Origin: Rhytidiadelphus loreus
Taxonomy: Eukaryota > Streptophyta > Bryopsida > Hypnales > Hylocomiaceae
Direction of reading: 5' to 3'
Assembly: GCA_947034895.1 (NCBI GenBank)
Contig: OX344765.1
Location: 13,025,001 to 13,089,000 of the forward strand
Length of the DNA: 64,000 bases
Position numbers and translations under genes: made by a program. This document shows, one piece after another, positions 48,181-60,008 of this stretch (position 1 is its first letter; every line of letters begins with the position of its first letter). Under the pieces are notes generated by a model. That model made no database searches, was not told the origin of the DNA, and saw only the letters and a program-made list of their open reading frames with translations.

Positions 48181-50338
48181 CCATGGTGCAAAAAAATTCC
48201 ACAAATGGCAATCAAAGTCATCTGAAATTGCAGGCCAGTGTTCAAAAAAACTTTCTTTTTTCAACTTTGAATGCTAATATCTTCCAATCTGTACGGTCAA
48301 ACTCCTTGAAATTTCTACCACATTATCCTTGACTAGTAAAGTACAAGATCCTACGGTTAAATTCTAATTTTGGATGAATGCAACAGAAATGGCAATTTTG
48401 AGTAGTTTTTGACAGAAGAATGGCCTTGGTCCTTTTGGGGTTAAAGAATGAAAATTTTTTAAAAATTAATTTTCCTAGACTCAATTCTCCACCATACCAA
48501 TTCATTTACTTCAAAATTTTATAGTACAAAACTTCACACTAAGAGGATTCAAAGTTTAATAATCTAAAGTGGAAAAGAACAAAATACTACACAAAAAATT
48601 ATATTTAGTGTCATCCATACTAACTACTTATTCAAGGTTGTAACTTTTTATGGTAGATGAAAATTTTTACCAAGAGCATAGATATCAATAGTATCCAAAG
48701 AGGAGTATATACAAAACGTATTTGGTAAAATTATTCATCAAGAGACAACATTTACAACAATTTTAAATCATTTAAGACACTAAATACAACTTTTAGTGTA
48801 CCTAGTCATGAAATTTAGGGGTAAAGCAAAATCTTAAACTAGGTTGATTGCACATGCATTAATGCATTAATATATTATAAAAATCAATGTATGCAAAATT
48901 CTTGATCATCCTCAATGCAAAACTCAACAATTATAAAGATTCTTTAGTTGTTTTGGTAATAAATTTTGACCATTGGTTTGCTTTAGAGGTTACTTGTATA
49001 GGACCATATAAAATTGCAAGAGCTTCAGAATGATTACATAACATTATTAACCACCGTTGGGGTGGGTCTTTTTGTTCCCCTAGAAAATATGAGCCTCTAG
49101 CATTGCAACTTCCAAATTAGCCAAATGAATGACACGTTGCAACATCCTAGTCCATTCTTAGGAATCCAGGAAGGGATTATCCCAAATCTCGTAGAGAGAA
49201 TGGTTTGCAGTGATTAACAATGTTATGCAATCAATCATTTCCATAATTTTAAAAATGGATGATTTCCATTTAGTTTTTTTGTGTACATTATTGTTGATGT
49301 CATATCCACATCATTAAGTTCAATATAAGTCATAGTAGTTACTTTTAGATTTTTTGTTGTATCAAAAACACGGGATTCATGTGTAGAGTAGTTTAGCGCT
49401 CATGACATTTATTTTTTTGCTAAAACTTGATTTTGAAATTTATAATGTTTTAAAAAAAATAGATAAAACAAAGCTTTTCAACTTTAGATTCTATTTTATT
49501 TGAAATCTTTTGAGAGATTCTAAAAAATTAGGATATTTTACACAATTTGGAATTGAGAAGCTATAATCACATTCCCATAAATAGAATAATATGAAAATTT
49601 GGTACATGCCATGATGTGCAAGACTATTACATATTTTTATAGAGTGTGCAAATAGGATTGAAGGTAAGGCAGGGAGCCCATTATGCAAATCTACACTAGT
49701 TTGACATTTTAGGCACTAAAATGTCTGACTAATATAGATTTGCCTAGAATTAGGTTGGTAGTCTATAATGGTCCATCCCCGGGTCAGTCCCTATTTCAAC
49801 CCTATAACAACAAGGTAGCCTCAAAGTATTTGATGGATGAAAGATAATCTTTCTATATAAGATAGAAGTGTAGATGTTCATCGATGGAATCTTGTATGAA
49901 CAAGGGAAGTCTTGCACAATCAATTTGACCTCCAATAAATGCTCTTGGATTTTTATAAGGAAATGATTCATAGCATATCCAATAGGATGATTTCTATGAT
50001 GACCAACCTAGTGTTCCAAGGTTAATAGCAATCCATCTCATTGAGAAATTAGAATTAATTATATAGTGTGGGCAACTAGAAGCATCCCAAAGTTTGAAAG
50101 AAACGTAGGACTAAAATTCTTAAAGCACCAAATTAATTGGAATCTGATAGACTTTGTTGTTGTGTTTCTTTTATACTATTTTTAATTAAGCCTTCTTTGA
50201 TTCTCTTGGTTCAAAGAGTGGGGAGAACTTTATGATTATCTCTATTGTCTCCACAATTTATAGTAAATTACAGTCCTTCCATTTGGAAATAGTGTATTCA
50301 TCCATACCTTAAGTTAGGCTGTTCGTTTTGTTTTATTA
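48181..50338. other. AT-rich intergenic DNA
   Basis: No supported gene. Small frames lack motifs. Confidence 0.5.
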
Positions 50339-50682
50339 GAGAATTTTTCAGGCCATTGAGAGACCTCAAGTTCCCTGATATTCCCAAACTGTGGGAACAT
50401 CGCAGAAGCAGCAGTCCAAAGTGGCACAGAGACTGCCACGTCGGACTGCATTAATTAATTAATATTTTAATATTTTTTAAAAGAAATTTAATATTTAAAA
50501 AAAAAATTAATATATATTTTTTAAATCAATATATATATTTTTTTAAATCAATATTTTTTTTAATTTTTTAATTTAAAAAATATATATTATTAAATATTCT
50601 AACTATCCGGCCATAGTTTGTAGTACGGGGAACCAGAGCCAAATGGTCTCTCAGAGGCCTCATTTCTCCCCTAATGGTTTTG
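50339..50682. mobile_element. Probable MITE with A/T-only core
   Basis: The left end (GAGAATTTTTCAGGCCATTG, AGAGACC) is an imperfect inverted match of the right end (complement GAGAAATGAGGCCTCTG, AGAGACC). The core 50455-50590 is almost only A and T. A weaker relative lies at about 41700-41945. Target duplication not resolved. Confidence 0.5.
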
Positions 50683-52030
50683 TTTTGTTTTGTCTGATAT
50701 GCTGAGATCTAAAAAATTGTGAGGCCCTTAACAATGTTCTTGGTAGTGTTGGAAAGCTCTCCACAACAAGGGGTGAACAAACTTTGTTTTGTGGGTTTGG
50801 ACTTATGGTGTGAAAATTATAGAATTTCAAAGTTTTTATGAATTAAAAAAAATTGAATTAAATTATCTTCTATTTTGAAAAATCCATAACTTTCACATCA
50901 CATGTCCAAATACCATGAAACATAGCCCATGCACTCCTTCGTGCATAAATCTTTCTATTTGTATTAAAAACGCAACTTCTCACACTACTACAAAGCCCTT
51001 GTATTCCTTCGTGCAAAAAAGATATTGAATTTCAAAGTTTTTACAAATTAAAAAATTAGAAAATTATTTTTACTTTTGTTTTGAGTGTCGCAACGCTACA
51101 TGGTATACTAATTCTTAGTGATGATTGCACTTAAGAATGGATACACTATTTCCAAACAAAGGTATTACTCTCTCTGTTCCAAAATGATTGTTTGATGACA
51201 AACCTATCCCAATATTAAAGCAAAATTTGAGAATTTGGTGAAGTAATGAATGCAAACATGTAATTTAACTTTTGATTTGCTCGGCAATTTGTAAAAATGG
51301 CAATATTATGTTTGAAGTATAAATTGCTTAAAGAAGGAGGGTTGAGATTACAACTTCACATGAAAAATCACCCACTAATTTACAATTTACAAGTGAAAAT
51401 GAACATTGAGCATAGCAATACATTGGTTTTCCATCTTGTCTTTGTATTGCATGAAGATTTCGTGAAGATAGCTTAGAATTAGACTCTTCATGAACAACTT
51501 GTGTTACTCAAATTGACTATTTTATGAATTGTGTCTACGTGTAACTGAAATTGTTATTGTGACATAAGATAAACCTACCCATTACCACCATAATTTGCAA
51601 TCTGAATATGTTGGGGCCAACTTCAAGAGGGGCATATATTTTCTAGAGGTGTGCGCCTGTTTCACAAATTAAATCTAAGTAGGATTATAATTTTTTGATT
51701 AAAATTAAAATTTCTGTGATTTCTTGAAGTGGTTTGCCATGGAATTACAAAACTGCCCATATACTAGAGTCATAAATGTTCCCTAACCAACCCATAACCA
51801 CCCAAGTCAAATACTAAATATTCACCATTAATGAAGTGACACATAACCCCTTCTTGTCATAAATTTTTTTATTGTGTCATAGAATACTTTAATTTTTGTC
51901 ATAAAAAGAATAGATTTGGATGTTTTTTGGATAGAATTGAGCGAAAGTTAGGTCAGGGAATTGGGCTAGTCTAATGACGAAATTGGGAAACACATGGTAA
52001 TGGGCTGGTCGACCTTACTGACTGTTTCAT
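50683..52030. other. AT-rich intergenic DNA
   Basis: Nothing supported. A phrase ending CCTTCGTGCAAAAA / CCTTCGTGCATAAA occurs twice (about 50935 and 51005). Confidence 0.45.
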
Positions 52031-52076
52031 GAATTGCGTCTTTGTGTAACTGAATTTGAAGTAGTGAACAATCTCA

Positions 52077-52225
52077 ACAACAAAAAAGAAAAGAAAAAAG
52101 AAAAAAAAGAAAGAAAGAAAAGAAAAGAAAAGAAAAGTAGTGAACAATCATTTCTTGGACATCTATTTTTGGAATTATGGACAATCATTTCGGGACTGGA
52201 GGTATTATTATTATTATTATGATTA
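52077..52225. repeat. GAAA-rich purine tract and TTA/GATTAT microsatellite
   Basis: 52080-52140 is an (A)nG purine tract with GAAA repeats; 52204-52235 is TTATTATTATTATTATGATTA-like. Frames across them are low complexity. Confidence 0.85.
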
Positions 52226-52539
52226 TGATTATGCAGTACTGTACAACCGGTATACTGACACCAACTTGCAGACTAATGAGGACGTTACTGTCCTCATCCC
52301 TCACGAGGTGCTGCGTTGGTGCCGTCCCATTTTGATTTGCCGAGACAACACCAGCCAGGCGGCCCGTCACCTCAATTCTCAACTCACTCATGACAGCCCG
52401 GGTCAAACTACTGTCAGCCACTGCATCTGGTTGACTTGACAGTGGATGAAGAAATAAAAAAACACGTGAAGGTAAGAAAACACCCAGAAATGTCAAAATA
52501 AGCAATTCAGCGCAGTTGAAGGCACGCCTTTTTCAAGAA

Positions 52540-52740
52540 AAAAACATTTTCGAGGAATTAGCAATCAGAATTCTTGAATTTAAAAAAAAAATAGAATTTT
52601 TGGATATGACATGTAATTACTATGGATTTTCAACATGGAAGCTCCTTAGGCTACTAAAATTGCCACATAGCTTGGGCATAAAACGAAAATCTTAAGAATC
52701 AACAGTCCACCAATTGTAGTTAAGTATGGGGGCAATTTAA
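52540..52740. repeat. Dispersed repeat shared with the right edge (63840-64000)
   Basis: Shared words in order: AAAAAAAATAGA-TTTTT, GACATGTAATTACTATGG against GATATGTAATTTCTATGG, and GCTCC-TA and CACATAG near the end. Moderately diverged. Confidence 0.7.
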
Positions 52741-54033
52741 TTTCACTTTTGGGAACACTTTTGAGAATACTTTCAATAGAAATCTTCTTATCAAGAATGG
52801 GAACACATATGGTTTTTGGATAATTTCACTTGAGGGGAGTCAAAGGAGAATAGGAGAGTCCCCAAAGTCTTTGAATGTTCATTGTGGCTTCAAAAGGTGG
52901 AGAAGGTAGAATTCAGCTAGTTTAAGGCTTGGGTTGTAATCAACTCCATAGTTTATTAAACATCTCCCAATCTTGATGATCTATATTAAATGTTACCTTT
53001 TATGTCAATTTAAAGGATTTTGTAGCTAAAGTTAATTTGAAGATAAACTTCTTTAGTTATACTATTTTATAAACTATAGCATGGGGTGGTCACAATTTAG
53101 GGTCACTTTATCAAAGTTATGTAATTCTTCATTGACTCACCACATAGAAGTACAATAGTATGTAGTTTGGATTCGCCATCTTCAATTTCCTACTGACTCC
53201 TATTTTTATTGAATGGATGACAAGAACTTGAGCTCAATATTACACATGGTGTTCAATTAAATATATCTTTTCCACCATTCAAGGAAAACAATTAGGAGAC
53301 ATTGTCTAGCAAGGGACTAAGAAGTGTCAATTTGAAAAGGAAAGAATATTTGATTACAACACTTCAACATGACTACTCTTAAATAAAACAAATAAAAGTC
53401 ACTACTTGTTTTTTACATGTTTTCTATTGTAGAACGTTTGTTGTGACAAACTAGCATGATCTAACCTTCATCTATGGATATTAATGTTGGTTGATGGTTC
53501 ATTGAGTTTTTCAAAATGGTTCAATAGTGTGGATATCTTTTAAATTTACCAACAGATGCAACCATGCACATTGAAAAGATGTTTTTTTTGAATTGCTAAT
53601 TGACCCTTTAATGTTTGGGTGATTGCTTTCTAGCCTCATGGTGGTTGGAAGTCATATTAGCAACAAATCCATTTGGATATGGATGGAAAAAAAAGGAATT
53701 TGTATGTAATTAAAATTTGTATACAAAATATGCTAAAATTAATTGTGGTTTAGATTTATTGATCTTATCCCCTTCGTAAGTAGATGTTCTCTTTACAATT
53801 CATTTTAGATCACCGTACATTCTAAACAATCACAAACTTTAAAAATCACAAATTTTTTTGTAGAAAATCTAAGCATGTGTATACCGTGCCATTTTTTAGC
53901 TATCAAGTGCATGCACCATTTGGAACTAGTTCACCTTCAATTCTAAACCATTTTAGAATCCTATCATTTTTACCATCCTCTACCCAACACTACTCTAGGC
54001 GTGTTAAAGATGAAGAAGACATGATTGTATATA
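52741..54033. other. AT-rich intergenic DNA
   Basis: No supported feature. Confidence 0.5.
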
Positions 54034-54262
54034 AGATCGGGGTGAATTGACCCCCTCGCTCGGCCTTACCACGGGTGCAAGTAAAAAAAATGCCTCCTAT
54101 TTTTTGGCCATTTTAGGGTATACTCTTGACCTCAACTAGCTAATTTGGGGTCTCTAATCACAAAAATGAATTCAAAATTTGCAAAAAAATTCATGTGCAG
54201 AAAAAAAATAATTCCAGGGTTTGCCCATAGGGCCGAGCAAAGGGGTCAGTTCTCCCTAGCCG
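54034..54262. mobile_element. MITE, second member of the GAATTGACCCCCTC family
   Basis: The left end GGGGTGAATTGACCCCCTCG is mirrored by GGGGTCAGTTCTCCCTAGCC at the right (about 54242-54261). TATA sits next to both ends (54030-54033 and 54263-54266), so a TA or TATA target duplication is likely. The interior resembles 13577-13804 (a GAATTCAAAATTTGCAAA-like stretch, TTCCAGGGTTTGCCC against TTCCAAAGTTTGCCC). Confidence 0.7.
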
Positions 54263-55050
54263 TATATTACATTGTAAGTTTCCCAATGAGGGAGGAGTCC
54301 CTTTTTACATCCTTGGAAAGGGGACCCATATGAAAAGGGACCCGTACAATGAAAAAAATTGTCTTATATGGCTACTCAGTGAACCTCAATGCTTGAGTGA
54401 GTGACCCTGTGGTTGATCTCATGTGACAAGTGTCCAATCACTTATGAACGAACCCCAAATGTACACGTGCATGCTTCAAAGAAACCTCGCGGTAAAGTGA
54501 CTCTCCCTGTTCAGGAGGCCCACATCTCCAGAACGATGGGTTCCTAAAAGTGAGGAAATGCAGCAATGTTGACTTAAAGAGCTGGAGATAGTGAGGGCAA
54601 GGTCCAAAAGAACTGTTCAAAAAGTACACTACTGTACAACCCTGAAAAGGCAGAGTGAAGCGGCTTACAAAACCCAAGCCCAGAAACCAGAACCCCCCTG
54701 GAACGAGTCCATGGCACAAACCTTAATTATATGAGGCATCGTGGTCACAGAGCAGTGACTCAACAATGTGTGATCGATTTCAGCAAATGTTTTGGGGTGA
54801 ATAACAGCACCCAGTGGGTGTAAGGTGTGGTGGATTCAATGCAATGGTTTCTGATGTCAGCCTAACGCTAAACGAGACCTCGCTTTGTCTCCCAAATGAA
54901 TAAAAGTTTTCGTCATAGTCCTGTCGGAGTTCGGAAACTCCGGTGAAATTTCCCTACGCTGTCTAGTCAGACTATTTGACCTAATATGAAAGAAATGAAA
55001 GAATCAATTAGGGACAGTACAGGAAGATTACCCATTTCCAGGCTTCCTCT
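54263..55050 (-). other. Downstream region of the MCU-family gene
   Basis: It probably includes the 3' UTR of the gene ending at 55051. A 93-codon minus frame (54438-54719) lacks motifs and is not called. Confidence 0.4.
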
Positions 55051-56725
55051 TCAATCAGCGTCCTCCAGTATCTTCTTGTTCAAGGGCTTCCACCCGGATT
55101 CGCACTGCATTTGAAGTTCTTTGAACCTCTTGATATCAAAATTCTGCTTCCGAAACAGCTTCCGCTGCCTGGAGTGGTAAACCCTCTGCATGAAGTCTTG
55201 GTACGTGGGATCCCGGGACGTGAACATGAAGTACGCGTAACCGCAGATGAGGCCACTCGCCGTGGCGAAAAACGCGATGGGCTCCATCACATCCCACGAA
55301 AGCTCCCAAAATGTAAGCCGGAAGAAGAGCAGCACCTGCAACGTTAGGCCACACAAGCCCGTCCACAGGACAGCGCGCATCTGCTTGTGAGCTTTTCTGT
55401 CAATCTCGTCCTTCGTTTTCGTCAACGCCAACAGCTCCATTCTCCGTTGATCGTCTTCGCCCAGCAGTGTCAAGGGGAGGACGTTCGCCACAAGCTCTGC
55501 AATCTGAAATGTGCACGTCCCGTCCCTTATGTTAACCATCTCATGCACCAAACCCTGTCACAGATTACTAATCTCGAATAGGAGTTAAACAACTCCCTGA
55601 AAGAAACCTAAGTTTTTCTTGGCATCACTCTCAGCATCGTAAAACGAAGAAAAACTTCGCCACTGAAGGTGGTGGCATTTAATGAATAGAAACATCAAGG
55701 AAACCGTAAATTATAATATAAAAACCCGTGGGAAGCGGAAATACGTTGCTTGGCCAAGCTGATTTCGAATTCCACGTAATGGAATTCATGTAAACCCTCA
55801 TACCATCGCACTCTCAGTAATCAACAGAGAGAGTAAGCATTCCCATCCCAATTACGCAATACAGATTAAGAATCTTGAATGGGGGCTAAACCCTTTCCTC
55901 GTCGAGTCATAACCCTTTTCTCGGCAACGTTCTCGACATCGTCTTCTGATAAGAACGACGACACACTTCGCTACAAAATGCAGCAGTATCTAATGATCAG
56001 AAATTTTCAGGGAACCCGATAACCAATGACCTGACAATCAAAGGCCCCACCGGATTTTGAATTTGCAGGCACTGAAATGCACATAACCTCTCATGCTATT
56101 GCACAATTCTCAAGTGAAAGCCTTCACTGACCTTCTCCGGATGCAAATGGACCTTGTCCCGGAACGTGAGCACCACCCCGGCCTCATTCAACACGTGCGC
56201 CATCTTCGCCGCCTCCGCGTCATCCGAGGCCATCCCCACCGTGCGACAAATGTGCAGAAGCTCCTCGTAGCCAATGGTATCGCGCGGATCGTTCAGTAGC
56301 CGCTTCTTGAGCGACGCGCAGTGCACTTGTTGCACGAGATTGCGCGCCTCCTCATTCGCCACTTTGTACATTGCCTCCTTCACCCCACCTCCTCCTCCGC
56401 TCCGCTTTTCCTCCTCCTCTTCTCCATCCGCCCTCCACGCCGTCCCATGCAGCTCTCTCCTCGGCACCAAATGCCGCCACGACGACCATCGCTCCTCTTG
56501 CCAACACCAGGAAGAAGAAGAAGACGACGACGACGAAGAAGAAGAAGAAGAAGACGAAGACGAAGACGATGTTCCGAACTCTGTTTCCACTCCTGCAAAA
56601 CCAAATCCGAATGCTCCGCCAGCACTGTTGTTGCGCTGCACTAAACCTGTTGCGCTTATCGTTGTTCTTACCAGCAGCAACTGCGCGTGGCGCAAGTCGT
56701 GCAATACTCGACGGCAGGCGGCCAT
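55051..56725 (-). CDS. MCU: Mitochondrial calcium uniporter (MCU family), 2 exons, 348 aa
   Basis: Exon 1 56725-56132 (198 codons, donor GTCAGT) and exon 2 55503-55051 (150 codons plus stop, acceptor TTTCAG), both phase 0. The start MAACRRVLHDLRHAQ is Arg-rich with little acid, fitting a mitochondrial presequence. A low-complexity Ser run (about 20 residues, near 52-72) and a Glu/Gly-rich stretch follow. The conserved core begins near 120 (YEELLHICR, DKVHLHPEK). A first membrane segment (about 241-262) leads to the pore motif WDVMEP at 268-273, with the selectivity residues Asp269 and Glu272, then a second segment (about 274-293) and a basic tail. MCU proteins form the Ca2+ channel of the inner mitochondrial membrane. 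Length and the two-exon layout agree with plant members. Confidence 0.95.
56508..56572. repeat. Trinucleotide repeat (GAA/GAC) in MCU exon 1
   Basis: The plus strand is a run of GAA, GAC and CGA triplets; on the coding strand it gives the poly-Ser stretch (TCT/TCG/TCC codons). Several antisense and other-frame ORFs here are by-products. Confidence 0.9.
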
Positions 56726-57111
56726 AGCTCCGGCCTGCCCCCTTCAACGCTCACGACCTCTGGAACGAAACGCAGCTGCAGGACACAAAAACAAAAGCCA
56801 CATCCGCGGGTTCTTGGTATCTACGGGTAATCTAGATTTCAGGCACGCGCTACCTGGATGGAACGACAACGCAAGGGTTGAGATCTACGGATATGAGACA
56901 TTTATTTGATCAGGCGGCCTACGCAGGGTGTCGGATATGTCGTCTGCGACCGCATATCTATGAACAGGGTAGATCTGGAGATTCAGATCCCTATCCCGCG
57001 CGTTGCGAAGGATCGGTGGTAAGTGAATGGAGTGAATATCCAATTTCATCAATCCATGCCTTACGGTGGAAGCACCCAAAACTCTCAATACAAGCAATTC
57101 ATCATAGTTAG
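56726..57111. other. MCU upstream region up to the copia LTR
   Basis: No further gene. It holds the presumed MCU promoter; the copia element begins 387 bp upstream of the MCU start codon. Confidence 0.45.
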
Positions 57112-57334
57112 TGTTGAGTATAGGAAACAAAACAAAACTACAAAGTATAATATATCCAAAATATGCTAGTAGAAAAGAGTTAACTATTAACCATGGAGGT
57201 ATCAAATATATACAAGGGAGAGAAGTGAAATCTTTCTCTCCTTGGTTCAAGGGATTCTAATATAATCCCTAGGTTTTAATAGAACTAAAGTAAACTACAA
57301 TGGAGAGCGTATTAATAGAAGATATTTCTTAACA
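57112..57334 (-). repeat. Copia 3' LTR
   Basis: 223 bp with TG...CA ends. The first ~75 bp match 63733-63811 with few differences (TGTTGAGTATAGGAAA, CAAAACTACAAAGTAT, AGTAGAAAAG). Confidence 0.85.
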
Positions 57335-57499
57335 CTCCTTCTCCCTCGAAATAACATTATTAAATCAAATTATATGCAATGTCCTATGTACTATTGCTTG
57401 TAATCTTGCAGGATATACGGTTGTTGCCTCATTAAAACCTTATTTGAGAAAACCTTGATTACAATTAAGGATAAAACCACAAATTAAAGAAAAAGAGTA

Positions 57500-58258
57500 C
57501 AACACCTTTATCGATTCATTCTCATGACAAAACCCAATGGAAAAAAACCATGGAAGAATATCAAAGGTTTTTACAAAAATAATAAAATCTATTTAATTTC
57601 TTGTTCCAAAGTATTGAGTCGTTACATTCCAATGTTGTAATGTGGAACGAGCACTATGCTTTGTAAGGACACTCATTGCAAATACATTATCAAGGCGTGT
57701 AGATGTAGACAAATATAAAAGTGCTCCAACCACAACGAGGTATGGGTATTGTTTACCCAATAATTCCTTCTCCTCCTTGCAAGGGCAATATTAAGGATAA
57801 GCAATGATTACATCTATAAGATGCATCTCAAGCATAGCATGTACTTTTTCATTGCATTTGCGCACAAACATCAGCTTGTATCCAAGAGGTCGAGAAGAAA
57901 GATTCTCCACAATCGATCTAAAGACTTGTCTTTAGCGCAAAGAAGCATATTCCTCCTTGATAGCAACTTTCCATTTTAACCAATCAGGGTGATGCATTGC
58001 TTGTTCAACAATATGTGGTTCAAGATCATCATTCTCATAAGAAAGATTTTCAACAATCATACAAATAAATGATTCATCAATTTCAAATGATGCTCTATTC
58101 CATATATCACTTGTATTACAATAACAAATATCTCTGTATTCAACTTGGACTTGTCTTCTTCATGAACAAGAGCTCCTCCCTCAGGATTTGTAGTGATATT
58201 AGGCATGGATGGAGAGTTTGATTTGATTGATCCCAAATAAGTAGTGGTGGTGGTTGTA
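57500..58258 (-). pseudogene. Copia reverse transcriptase/RNase H remnant
   Basis: The minus strand reads VEQAMHHPDWLKWKVAIKEE (start of the RT domain, about 58020-57960), then RPLGYKLMFVRKCNE, then jumps to VVVGALLYLSTSTRL (about 57730-57690), the block after the catalytic core. The Y-x-D-D region is deleted and stops are present. Confidence 0.75.
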
Positions 58259-59510
58259 CACTAGTAAGAGCCCCTGTTTTTTGGATGTTAGCAACAAACA
58301 TGCATGCTTTTCAAAACAAGAGCACAAAGATGGGATTGCAACCATGGGAGGCAAAATTGAGGTAGATGTTCTAAAAAACGTTGGAATGTCATTGGCTAAA
58401 CAAGTTGATGTCATGTGTGACAGTGATGTTCTAGAAGACATCGGAAAAAAAACATAGATGCGTTGTATACAATGTCCAAAAAAACATAGAAATGCCACAT
58501 TGGCAAGGTTTTTTTTGTTAACTTTGGGTAAGTCAGTGAAAGTTACTAGGGACTGAGGTAAAACCCTGACCAATTGTAAAAACATAGAGGAAGGCCAGCC
58601 GTGTAATATGTTTTAAAAATTAAACTAAATTTTAAAAAATTATTTAAAATTATTTAAAATTTAAAATTTAAAAATAGTACATGATGTGGAATTTGAGTAA
58701 CATAACATCCAATAAGAATGAAGTGACATGCCATGTCAGCACACTTTGACACCATTTGAAAATTTGAACAACATTTTTTTAAACATCTCTTGCAATGTCA
58801 ATGAAGACATCAACTAAAATGTCCAAATGTTTTTTGAGATGTCAATTGAGCCGTCAATTGAGACATCCAAATCTTTTTTCTAATGTCAATTCTGACAATT
58901 TGGTATAATTCAAAAAAAAATTCATATCCCATATGGTATGTCTTCCCTCCTACCATCCCATTTGTATTTATAGTTTGCCTTCTCATCAATATACTCACAA
59001 TTAGTGTTTTTTCAAGCCATGTAACATAAATACAAAATACAACATATTGTGAATGGTGTATTGTGTACTATGTATGGTATATTTTGTATGGTCATTCCAA
59101 AGTAGACATCCACTATGATGTCATCAATGTTCTTTTGAACGTGGCAGATGATCCATTTGACATGGCTAATGATAAATGAACATGAACATAAATCACTCCC
59201 ATGTTGCTATTGACGTTCTCGAAAATGTGTATCTGTTAAATAGAACGTCTTTTTGAACATTGTATAATTTGCAAACCCTCATCACAGCCTGCTGACTAGA
59301 CATGCCACATTGAAAAATAAAAACTACCACATCATTTTTTAATTTATGTCACATCAGCATTCACGTCGTCAACAAGCTGCGTTTGAAAAAAATCCACGTG
59401 GCAGTCCATGTCTATGTGGCGCTAATGTGGCTGCCACTTGTCTTCAAATTCTCCAAAAAATTCACCATGTTTTATGTGACGTTATGTCTAAACAGGGGAC
59501 GTTACTATTG
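58259..59510. mobile_element. Probable CACTA-like element nested in copia
   Basis: The left end CACTAGTAAGAGCCCCTGTT matches the complement of the right end (CAATAGTAACGTCCCCTGTT), with one change in the terminal pentamer (TATTG instead of TAGTG). GGATGTT/GACATCC-type words recur inside. About 1.25 kb, no coding capacity. The expected 3-bp duplication is not visible, so the call is tentative. Confidence 0.5.
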
Positions 59511-59559
59511 ATTTCCTTGTGTTTTTGCCTCGTCAAGTTTGACAAATTTTCCTAAACAT

Positions 59560-60008
59560 TCACAATAGATATCCTTGACATCCAATTAAACATTTGTTTG
59601 CGTTTCCGTGCTCGTTACAAAAAACACGCCTTCCTTTTAGTGGTAGGTGTAAAAGAAATAATATCATCAGATATTGTTTTGCGTTTGCGTGGTTGTTTAT
59701 TTGGTCTACGAGTCCGTTTGCCTGTTGATTGAAGAATTGGAGTTGAAAGAGTTTCTGAGCTTCATTCAATGGAGTCTTGGTAATTTTTGGCGCATTATTG
59801 AAGCTATCAGGTGTTTGATATACAATCTTTTGTAAATGTAAAATTTTGGCAACTTCCGTTTCAGCCAAAGATGTTCAAGGATCAGGGTTCAATGTAAATG
59901 TCTCAGGTGCCTTGAACATAATTCCCTTGGAATGCTCTTGAATAGGTGCTCCTCCTTTCAAAGATGGAAAAATGTCTCCTTCAAATCGACAATTGACAAA
60001 ACGAGCAT
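59560..60008 (-). pseudogene. Copia integrase-RT linker
   Basis: On the minus strand, sequence continuing from the integrase end across the nested element reads RFVNCRFEGDIFPSL, then AETEVAKILHLQKIVYQTPD, and ends in a basic segment. This corresponds to the variable region between integrase and RT of plant copia elements. Confidence 0.65.

Noticed and set aside
54438..54719. 93-codon minus-strand frame downstream of MCU
   Set aside because: No motif, and its position fits the MCU 3' UTR.
56274..56909. 211-codon plus-strand frame with an acidic run
   Set aside because: Antisense of MCU exon 1 across the triplet repeat; MCU has unambiguous motifs and splice sites.
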